NCBI RefSeq assembly: GCF_900112345.1
Contig: NZ_FOLB01000014.1
Span: 1 to 64,000 of the forward strand
DNA length: 64,000 bases
Direction of reading: 5' to 3'
Source of the DNA: Nocardioides terrae
Lineage (GTDB): Bacteria > Actinomycetota > Actinomycetes > Propionibacteriales > Nocardioidaceae
The notes beneath the pieces were generated by a model. The model ran no database searches, had not been told where the DNA came from, and was given only the letters and a program-made list of their open reading frames with translations. A program made the position numbers and the translations under genes. Shown here piece by piece: positions 1 to 6,636 of the stretch (position 1 is its first letter; each line of letters opens with the position of its first letter).

Positions 1-186
1 ATCTAGTGCGCTTCGGAGATCCGACTTGTCGGTCGCGACGTAAGCCATGCTGGCCTCGATCCGTGCCCGAAGCGTGGATCGAGTCGTACGTCCCAACGCG
101 CGCTCCATGTAGCGGGTCGCGAGCGCCAAGCGCCCGGCGTTCATCGCGATGACCCCGCGCCGGTGTAGCTCCTCGGCCGATAGCAC
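1..186 (-). CDS. TPR-like protein, N-terminal fragment (possible CHAT protein)
   Basis: Only the first 62 codons are present because the gene runs off the left edge. I place the start at a GTG 31 nt after the subtilase stop; no other start codon lies in frame between them, and the ribosome binding site is weak. The visible helix pair (LHRRGVIAMNAGRLALATRY, then ERAL and LRARIEASMAYV) has the A/G/L spacing of a tetratricopeptide unit. From memory, actinobacterial CHAT-domain (caspase-like) proteins often begin this way and sit beside S8 peptidase and sigma factor genes, so a CHAT protease is my best guess. No CHAT residue is visible here, so the assignment rests on N-terminal resemblance and context. 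Confidence 0.55.
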   Translation of the reverse strand, partial: MLSAEELHRRGVIAMNAGRLALATRYMERALGRTTRSTLRARIEASMAYVATDKSDLRSALD

Positions 187-217
187 GCCTACATCATGGC
201 GTGTGCCTGTGGCTGCG

Positions 218-1804
218 TCAGTCCTCTCCGTCGGCGAGGGAGATCTGGGTGACCTCGGTGACCGCATCCCATCCCCGGGCGACTGCCTTTGCCGGCTCGT
301 CGCCGCTGGCAAGCCACGGGATCAGCGCCTTCGCGATCTTGCCGGCCACGACCGGTGCTGCGAACGACGTGCCGCTCCACACCGCGAAACCTCCACGCTT
401 CTTCCAGCCCCGGAAGTCGTCGGGATCGATCGACTCCCGGATGTGTCCGAACGCCTTGGTCTCCGCCTCCGGCTCAAGACCGCCTTGGAAGGGCGGCATC
501 GTGCTGAAGACGGCCGAGGCCTGCTCATAGGCTCGAACCCACGGCCCAGTGTTGCTGTAAAGAGCAACTGTGCCGTTGGGATTGCGAGCCCCGACCGAGA
601 CGATCGGTGTCTGCTCCGCGCTGGGTCTGATCGGGCCCTTGCCGTTCTTCCAGGGCGCGAAGGCCGCAGGGTAGTTCTCTCGAGCGGTGGCGTCGTTGCC
701 CGCCGAGCACACAACGACGACGCCACGCTTGTTGAGCTCTTCGAGCACCGAGTAGAGCGAGATGTCGAAGAGCTCATCCTCCGGCGTCTCGTGGTAATAG
801 CCGATCGAGAGGCTCAGCACGTCGATGGGGTGACCGCCGGGCAGGCCCTCCTGATGACGGCGAACGAGCTCAACGATCTGGGCGAGCGCGGTGATCCAGA
901 CGAACTCCGAGACCGGGCCGTCCGGCGGCATGATCCGCCACGAGAGGATCTCGACGTCGGGACAATTCTGGAGGATCAAACCGGCGATGAAGGTTCCATG
1001 CCCCGCGTGGGGGTCGAGCAGTCCGTCAAGGCCGCCGACCGTATCCGGATCTTTCTCAGAGTCCGGGATGGTGTGGTCGAACCCGATCGTGTGACCGTCC
1101 AGCTTGACGTCCTTCTTGACGACGCCGTCCAGCCAGGGATGGGTTCCGCAACCCGTGTCGAGCATCGCGACGACGGGCCGCCGGGGCTCGACGTCCGTCT
1201 GTCGGACGGGCGCGGGACCCGTGTACGCAACCGGCTGAAGTCCGCCGGTTCCCGGGACCGCATAGGTACTCACCGGATTCGTCGCCCCGAACGGGTGCCC
1301 GATGTCGAACGGGTGCCCGATGTCGAACGGGTGCCCGATGTCGAACGGGTGCCCGATCTCGAACGGCGTGTTGGCCACCACGTGGTCGAGGCTTACTCCG
1401 TTGACACGCTTTCTGTTGCGGCGCCGGGCCTGCTGCAGCACCACCCAGGCGTCCGGCGCAAGTGCGACGTCATCTGCCTCGAGGAACAGCTTCACGCTCC
1501 TGACTCCGAACGGCAGCTTGTCGGCGACCGGATCGTGCACCTCTTCGACACCCCAGCCAAGCGGCTTTGCTGCCTCGGCGATGGCGTCGAACGCGCGCTG
1601 GAAGTCGACCGCCTTCGAGATGAGGAGCCTGTTCCCGACGTACACGGTCGGAAGGATCTCGATGCCCTCCACGCCCTCGACGCCGACAGCGGTTCCCGGA
1701 TCTAGCAGACGGCCGTTGATGGAGGGCATGTTCTCGGGCCGCGGCATCTGGGGGACTCTGCCGCGGTGCTTCTGCCGGGGGCGGTCGTCGTCGGGCTTGC
1801 TCAC
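218..1804 (-). CDS. S8 family serine peptidase (subtilase), no signal peptide
   Basis: A subtilisin-family endopeptidase of 528 aa. The catalytic triad is complete: Asp216 in MLDTGCG, His269 in GHGTFIAG and Ser480 in WSGTSFAAP; Asn370 in CSAGN is the usual oxyanion residue. About 200 residues precede the catalytic domain and show neither a signal peptide nor a recognisable I9 propeptide, so the enzyme is probably cytoplasmic. Residues about 148-172 are four near-identical copies of a six-residue unit (D/E-I-G-H-P-F) encoded by an 18-bp tandem repeat. GTG start with AGGAGA 6 nt upstream. It is third in a minus-strand set after a sigma factor and an unknown protein, and precedes the TPR-like gene. 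Substrate unknown; a regulatory or stress-triggered protease is an inference from context. Confidence 0.9.
   Translation of the reverse strand: MSKPDDDRPRQKHRGRVPQMPRPENMPSINGRLLDPGTAVGVEGVEGIEILPTVYVGNRLLISKAVDFQRAFDAIAEAAKPLGWGVEEVHDPVADKLPFGVRSVKLFLEADDVALAPDAWVVLQQARRRNRKRVNGVSLDHVVANTPFEIGHPFDIGHPFDIGHPFDIGHPFGATNPVSTYAVPGTGGLQPVAYTGPAPVRQTDVEPRRPVVAMLDTGCGTHPWLDGVVKKDVKLDGHTIGFDHTIPDSEKDPDTVGGLDGLLDPHAGHGTFIAGLILQNCPDVEILSWRIMPPDGPVSEFVWITALAQIVELVRRHQEGLPGGHPIDVLSLSIGYYHETPEDELFDISLYSVLEELNKRGVVVVCSAGNDATARENYPAAFAPWKNGKGPIRPSAEQTPIVSVGARNPNGTVALYSNTGPWVRAYEQASAVFSTMPPFQGGLEPEAETKAFGHIRESIDPDDFRGWKKRGGFAVWSGTSFAAPVVAGKIAKALIPWLASGDEPAKAVARGWDAVTEVTQISLADGED
1288..1359. repeat. 18-bp tandem repeat, four copies, inside the subtilase gene
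   Basis: Four head-to-tail copies of CGAACGGGTGCCCGATGT; the last copy differs at one base and a partial fifth follows. The period is a multiple of three, so the repeat encodes a clean six-residue repeat and copy number could vary without breaking the frame. Confidence 0.92.
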
Positions 1805-1839
1805 TGCTGTTCTCCTGTGGGGTGGCGAACGGGTCGGGG

Positions 1840-2322
1840 TCAGATCTCGAAGCTCGGCGTGACGAACGGCGGCCGGTCGTCGTGCGGCTCCAGGCGGAGC
1901 CGCACCAGGCCGAGCGGTACGTCGGGGATGTCGAAGCGGCCGCTGTCGGACACTAGCGCTCCGTGAACCGAGCCGTTGTCGTGCAGGACGCGCACCGTGA
2001 TCGGCTCCGGCGGGACGACCCAGCCGTCGATCCGCGACGAGTCGCCGTCCGGCGCCACCCGCAGCAGCAGGTCGATCTGGCCGTGCACGAACCGCAGCGT
2101 GTAGACCGACCGGGTCGCCGCCTCGGTCGAGCGCGTTCCGGCCAGCGTGGAGCTCTGCTCCAGCAGCGTCATCAGCTCGACGTCCATGTCGAACCCCAGG
2201 TCCGCGGCGGCGGCTCGCGCCACGCCCTGCATCCGGGACACCAGGCCGCTGGGGGCGGGGTCGTGGTCGTCGTACACAGAACGGACGACCGCCAGCAGCT
2301 GCTCGCGGCTCATCTCACTCAT
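1840..2322 (-). CDS. Hypothetical protein between sigma factor and subtilase
   Basis: About 160 aa, unrecognised. The N-terminal half is helical and acidic; the C-terminal half looks beta-rich, with alternating charged and hydrophobic runs such as VYTLRFVHGQIDLLLRVAP and VPLGLVRLRLEP, suggesting a small beta-sandwich. No membrane segment, signal peptide or Cys/His zinc motif, so it is not a typical zinc anti-sigma factor. The ATG chosen lies 5 nt after GGAGAG and shares one base with the sigma factor stop (TGATG); a GTG one codon upstream is possible. The tight coupling suggests it works with the sigma factor, possibly as its regulator, but the sequence does not prove that. Confidence 0.7.
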   Translation of the reverse strand: MSEMSREQLLAVVRSVYDDHDPAPSGLVSRMQGVARAAAADLGFDMDVELMTLLEQSSTLAGTRSTEAATRSVYTLRFVHGQIDLLLRVAPDGDSSRIDGWVVPPEPITVRVLHDNGSVHGALVSDSGRFDIPDVPLGLVRLRLEPHDDRPPFVTPSFEI

Positions 2323-2927
2323 CACAGCTCTCCTGCTTCGATCAAGGCGACCCGCAGCTTGGCCAGGCAGCGGCCGCGGGTCGGGCCGATGCTGCCGATG
2401 GGCATACCGAGGTCACTCGCGAGGCTCGCGTAGTCGGGTCGGTTCTCGAACGCGACGACCCGCAGGAGCCGACGGCACCGGTCCGGGAGGCCGTCGACCG
2501 CGTCCCACAGGCGGGTGCGGCTGTCCGCCTCGACCACGACGGCCTCGCTGGAGCGCTGCCGCGGCAGGTGCGGCGCCAGCTCGTCTGCTTCGGTCGGCGT
2601 GGACCGGTTGGTCGCCTTGGCGACGCGCCAGGCCTCGCGGCGCGCCGTCATCGTCAGCCAGCCACCGACGGCGGCGGTGTCGAGGATCGCCGAGCTGCGG
2701 CGGACGAAGGCCAGCCAGGTGGTCTGGATGACGTCCTCCGCAGCCTCGGCGTCCAGGCGGTAGGCCCGCACGACGTGCCACAACACGGGTGACATCACCC
2801 GCACCAGGTCGTCCAACGCCGATGGATCCCCCGCTACCCACCGGTCGAAGGCGTCGGCAGACTGTGCCCACACGTCGCCCGGGGCATGCCCGGCCTCACC
2901 GCGCTCGGTGATCGTGGTGCTGCTCAT
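2322..2927 (-). CDS. Sigma-70 family (ECF-like) RNA polymerase sigma factor
   Basis: About 201 aa. Region 2 spans about residues 38-78 (DDLVRVMSPVLWHVV and AEDVIQTTWLAFVRR). Region 4 spans about 145-190 and ends with the helix-turn-helix GMPIGSIGPTRGRCLAKL. There is no region 3, the ECF layout. I chose the internal ATG because GGGGAG lies 9 nt upstream; a longer frame starts 33 nt earlier without such a site. It heads the operon with an unknown protein, a subtilase and a TPR-like protein and probably directs transcription of them. It is divergent from the FemX-like gene across about 180 bp. No clear ECF promoter could be read by eye in that gap. Confidence 0.9.
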   Translation of the reverse strand: MSSTTITERGEAGHAPGDVWAQSADAFDRWVAGDPSALDDLVRVMSPVLWHVVRAYRLDAEAAEDVIQTTWLAFVRRSSAILDTAAVGGWLTMTARREAWRVAKATNRSTPTEADELAPHLPRQRSSEAVVVEADSRTRLWDAVDGLPDRCRRLLRVVAFENRPDYASLASDLGMPIGSIGPTRGRCLAKLRVALIEAGEL

Positions 2928-3110
2928 GGGTCTAACTCCCCGAGTGCTCGTCACTGTCACGACCCCCGAGGAGCATCGGGAGGTCGGGTTGATACATCAC
3001 CCGAGAGAGTTCTTCCGCGTGCCGATCGGCCGGCCACGAGACCAGAGTGGCACCGATCGCCGCGGATGGGGAGGCCCGGAGCCTCCGACGCCGTCCCGTA
3101 GGGTCTCGGT

Positions 3111-4238
3111 GTGCCTCTCACCGTCCGACCGATCAGCGCCGAGGAGCATCTCCGCTTCGTGGATCGGCAGAGCGTCGACCGGCAGCGCGCGGTCAGCTTC
3201 CTGCAGACCCCGGCCTGGGCGCGGGTCAAGACCGAGTGGCGCTCGGAGTCGCTCGGCTGGTTCGACGGCCCGACGCTCGTCGGTGCCGGGCTCGTGCTCC
3301 ACCGCCCCGTCCCGAAGCTGAAGCGCTACACCCTCGCCTACCTCCCCGAGGGCCCCGCGATCGACTGGTCCGGGGACCTCGCCGAGTGGCTCGACCCGCT
3401 CGCGGCCCACCTCAAGGCCGAGGGCGCCTTCGCGATCCGGCTCGGCCCGCCGGTCCGCACGGCCACCTGGAGCGCGGCCCAGGTCAAGGAGGGCGTCGCG
3501 TCGGCCGACGTACGCCGGCTGAGCGACCTCGCCCCGGAGCACCGCGACCCCGCGGGAGCCCGCGTGGTCAGCCAGCTTCGGGCGGCCGGGTGGCTCGCCC
3601 AGTCGCCCGAGGACGGCTTCGGCGTCGGCCAGCCGCAGTACACCTACGAGATCCCGCTGGCCGGCCGGACCGAGGCGGACCTGCTCAAGGGCATGAACCA
3701 GCTGTGGCGCCGCAACATCAAGCGTGCGGAGAAGGAGGGTGTCGAGGTCACCACCGGGAGCGACCTCGAGGCGTTCCACGACCTCTACGTCCACACCGCC
3801 GAGCGCGACCACTTCACGCCGCGGCCGCTGGCCTACTTCAAGACCATGGTCGGTGCGATGAGCGCCGAGGACCCCGAGCGGATCAAGCTCTACTTCGCCC
3901 ACCACGAGGGCGACCTGGTCGCCGCCACCATCCTCGTCAAGGTCGGCGCGCACGCGTGGTACTCCTACGGCGCCTCCTCCACCGAGAAGCGCGAGGTGCG
4001 CGGCTCCAACGCCCTGCAGTGGGCGATGATCCGGGACTCCCTCGGCGCCGGCTGCGACGTCTACGACCTGCGCGGGATCACGCCCACCCTCTCCGCCGAC
4101 GACCCGCACGTCGGACTGATCCAGTTCAAGGCCGGCACCGGTGGCCAGGCCGTCGAGTACGCCGGCGAGTGGGACCTGCCGCTGCGGCCGGTGCTCTACA
4201 AGGCTTTCGACGTCTACATGAAGCGCCGCGCCCGATGA
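3111..4238 (+). CDS. FemX/FemAB-family peptidoglycan bridge aminoacyltransferase
   Basis: About 375 aa, a double-GNAT-fold enzyme that adds an amino acid from aminoacyl-tRNA to lipid II or peptidoglycan stem peptides. Family features seen: the N-terminal FLQTPAWARVK block, LPEGPAIDW, KGMNQLWRRNIKRAEKEGVE, and a C-terminal half with AWYSYGASS and GSNALQWAMI, where families of this type read substrate and tRNA. GTG start; no strong ribosome binding site. The stop overlaps the next start (ATGA), coupling it to an alanine-racemase-like gene, which fits a joint cell-wall role. Which residue is transferred cannot be told from sequence. Confidence 0.85.
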   Translation: MPLTVRPISAEEHLRFVDRQSVDRQRAVSFLQTPAWARVKTEWRSESLGWFDGPTLVGAGLVLHRPVPKLKRYTLAYLPEGPAIDWSGDLAEWLDPLAAHLKAEGAFAIRLGPPVRTATWSAAQVKEGVASADVRRLSDLAPEHRDPAGARVVSQLRAAGWLAQSPEDGFGVGQPQYTYEIPLAGRTEADLLKGMNQLWRRNIKRAEKEGVEVTTGSDLEAFHDLYVHTAERDHFTPRPLAYFKTMVGAMSAEDPERIKLYFAHHEGDLVAATILVKVGAHAWYSYGASSTEKREVRGSNALQWAMIRDSLGAGCDVYDLRGITPTLSADDPHVGLIQFKAGTGGQAVEYAGEWDLPLRPVLYKAFDVYMKRRAR

Positions 4239-5278
4239 GCCTGGACCTCCGCGTGGACGGGCCGCGCTGGCGCCACCACCTGCGCTCCGTCGCCGGCTCG
4301 ACGCCGGGCCTGGTCCCGGTCGCCAAGGGCAACGGCTACGGCCTCGGGCTCGGCAGCCTCGCGCGTCGCGCCGAGTGGCTGGGTGTCGACACCCTCGCCG
4401 TCGGGACCTACGACGAGCTCTTGGAGGTGGCGCAGCGCTTCCCCGGTGACCTGCTCGTCCTCACGCCGTGGCGGCCGTGGGTCGCTCCGCTCGCCCCGGA
4501 GCTGCGCAAGCGGGTCATCCACACCGTCTCCCGGCCCGACGACCTCGGTGCGCTGACCACCCAGGAGCCGGGCGCGCGCGTGGTGCTGGAGCGGATGACG
4601 TCGATGCGCCGGCACGGGCTGAGCGCGGCGGAGCTGTGGGACCTCGCTCCGGTCGCGCGGCGTCGCGCCCGGGTCGAGGGCGTGGCCATCCACCTGCCGA
4701 TGACGGGCGCGAACGGCCCCGAGGTCATGCGCCTCATGGACGACGTGGTCGGCGCCGAGGCGAACGCCGTGTGGGTCAGCCACCTGACCACGGCCGAGCT
4801 GAGCAGGCTCCAGAGCGCCTACCCCGACATCACCGTGCGTCCGCGCGTCGGCACGGGCCTCTGGCTCGGCGACCGCGGTGCGCTCGAGGTCACCGCCAAG
4901 GTGCTCGACGTGCACGCCCTCTCGCGGGGCGACAGCTACGGCTACCGGCAGCGCCGGCTGACCTCGACCCAGCCCGGTGGCCACCTCGTGATCGCCAGCG
5001 GAGGCACCGCCCACGGCATCGGGCTGGCCGCCCCCTCCGGCAGCGGCGGTCTCCGGGGCCGCGCCGCGGTCGCCGCGAAGGGCGGCCTGGAGACGCTGGG
5101 CGTGCTCCGGTCGCCGTACCTCCTGGACGGGAAGCCGCTGCACTTCGCCGAGCCCCCGCACATGCAGGCCTCGATGCTGCTCCTGCCGCGCGGCGCCCGC
5201 GTCCCCGAGGTCGGCGAGGCGCTCGGGGTCCGGGTCCGCTACACCGCGACGACGTTCGACTCGGTCACGATCTCCTGA
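4235..5278 (+). CDS. Alanine racemase-like PLP protein
   Basis: About 347 aa. The N-terminal part matches the alanine racemase barrel: VPVAKGNGYGLG carries the PLP lysine in the usual A-K-x-N-x-Y-G context. The C-terminal part (DSYGYRQRR, VIASGGTAHGIGLAAPSG) resembles the beta domain but is less canonical, so racemase activity on alanine is uncertain. It starts inside the stop of the FemX-like gene (ATGA). Its last 40 bp overlap the 3' end of the convergent GT87 gene, so the two genes end on top of each other. It could be a D-amino-acid enzyme feeding wall synthesis, or a non-catalytic PLP homologue. Confidence 0.75.
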   Translation: MSLDLRVDGPRWRHHLRSVAGSTPGLVPVAKGNGYGLGLGSLARRAEWLGVDTLAVGTYDELLEVAQRFPGDLLVLTPWRPWVAPLAPELRKRVIHTVSRPDDLGALTTQEPGARVVLERMTSMRRHGLSAAELWDLAPVARRRARVEGVAIHLPMTGANGPEVMRLMDDVVGAEANAVWVSHLTTAELSRLQSAYPDITVRPRVGTGLWLGDRGALEVTAKVLDVHALSRGDSYGYRQRRLTSTQPGGHLVIASGGTAHGIGLAAPSGSGGLRGRAAVAAKGGLETLGVLRSPYLLDGKPLHFAEPPHMQASMLLLPRGARVPEVGEALGVRVRYTATTFDSVTIS

Positions 5279-6627
5279 GCCCGGGCTCGCCTGAACCACG
5301 ACAGGACCACCAGCGCGACGAGGAAGAGCTCCCCGAGGATCCGCACCAGGACGGCCAGCGTGTAGAACGGGTGGCTGCCGCCGGCCGCGGAGTTGAGGAA
5401 CGTCGCGAGGTACCACCAGACGGCCGCGAAGTAGACGAGCTCGGCGCCCTGCCAGATCAGCTGGTCGCGCCAGCGCGGCCGGGCCAGCACGGCGAGCGGC
5501 AGCAACCACAAGACGTACTGCGGCGAGTAGACCTTGTTGACCAGCAGGAAGCCGGCCACGATCACCAGCCCCAGCTCCGCGAGGGTCGGCGCACGCCGGG
5601 CGGTCATGCCCAGCACCAGCACCGCCGCGCACCAGGCAGCGAAGAACAGCCACGACCAGGTGTTGATCGTGTCCACCGCGAACGTGGTGCCGAAGACGTC
5701 CTGCATCACGAGCCACACCGACCCGAGGTCAGCGGCTCGCGAGGAGTTGAAGGACCAGAAGACCTTCCACTGGTCCGGACCGGACACGTACGCCGGCAGG
5801 TTGACCAGCACCCAGGCGGCTCCCGCTCCGGTCACCGCACGCAGCAGCCCGGACCAGCGCCGGGAGCGCCAGGCGAGGACCGCCACGGCGCCGAGGAGGA
5901 AGAGCGGGTAGAGCTTGACGGCCGCGCCGACGCCGATCAGCACGCCGGTCCACCCGGGCCGCCCGCGGGACCAGGTCCACAGCGCGCCGGCGACGCAGAC
6001 GACCGCGAGCAGGTCCCAGTTGACCAGCCCCGCGAACAGCAGCGCGGGTGACATCGCGAAGGCCGCCGCGTCCCACGGCCGGCGCCGACGCACGCCGGCC
6101 AGCAGCCAGGTCGCGAGCAGCGCGAGGGCCGCGAAGCCCACCGCGTTGACCACGACGAAGAGACCGATCTCGTGGTGGACCGCCGGCATGCCCCAGAGCT
6201 GGTCGACGGGTGCCTCGTAGCGCGGGTCCAGAGGCGGTGAGCCGTTGATCCAGTGCGTCACCCACGCCGTGCCCCACGCCCAGTAGGCGATGCCGACCGG
6301 GTACTCCATGACCTCGTAGCGCGCGCGCACCTGCGGGTCGTCGCTGAACGGCCAGGCCAGCTCGGCGAAGCCCCGACCCGTGTAGAGGTACGGCAGGTCG
6401 GAGTAGCACATCTGGCTGTAGCGGGCGGTGCCGTCCTCCCAGGTGTCGGCGAAGCAACCCGACTTCTGCACCATCCCCAGCGCGAACGTCAGCGCCGTGA
6501 GGACGAGCAGCAGCCGGACCGGCGTCCACCAGCGGTGACCGCCCGCGTGCCCACCCCGGGGACCACCGACGGCCTCGCTCAGCGCGAGGGCGACAGGGTC
6601 GTCCTGAGTGGGGTGTACGACGGCCAC
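5239..6627 (-). CDS. GT87-family membrane glycosyltransferase (DUF2029)
   Basis: 462 aa polytopic membrane protein with about ten hydrophobic segments, beginning with VRLLLVLTALTFALGMV. The extracytoplasmic loop after the first helix holds CFADTWEDGTARYSQMCYSD and SDLPYLYTGRGF, the position where polyprenyl-phosphate-mannose-dependent GT87 enzymes carry their acidic residues. Family members add mannose or other sugars from polyprenyl phosphate donors to lipoglycans. It starts 9 nt after the penicillin-binding protein stop, so the two are probably one transcript. The exact acceptor is unknown. Confidence 0.85.
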   Translation of the reverse strand: MAVVHPTQDDPVALALSEAVGGPRGGHAGGHRWWTPVRLLLVLTALTFALGMVQKSGCFADTWEDGTARYSQMCYSDLPYLYTGRGFAELAWPFSDDPQVRARYEVMEYPVGIAYWAWGTAWVTHWINGSPPLDPRYEAPVDQLWGMPAVHHEIGLFVVVNAVGFAALALLATWLLAGVRRRRPWDAAAFAMSPALLFAGLVNWDLLAVVCVAGALWTWSRGRPGWTGVLIGVGAAVKLYPLFLLGAVAVLAWRSRRWSGLLRAVTGAGAAWVLVNLPAYVSGPDQWKVFWSFNSSRAADLGSVWLVMQDVFGTTFAVDTINTWSWLFFAAWCAAVLVLGMTARRAPTLAELGLVIVAGFLLVNKVYSPQYVLWLLPLAVLARPRWRDQLIWQGAELVYFAAVWWYLATFLNSAAGGSHPFYTLAVLVRILGELFLVALVVLSWFRRARAQEIVTESNVVAV

Positions 6628-6636
6628 GGACTGCGG

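Noticed and set aside
1288..1359. Repeat array as CRISPR
   Set aside because: The 18-bp units are contiguous without spacers, inside a coding region, and encode a peptide repeat.
149..1705. Long plus-strand open frames opposite the subtilase
   Set aside because: They are mirror frames produced by high GC third positions; the minus-strand frame has the protease triad.
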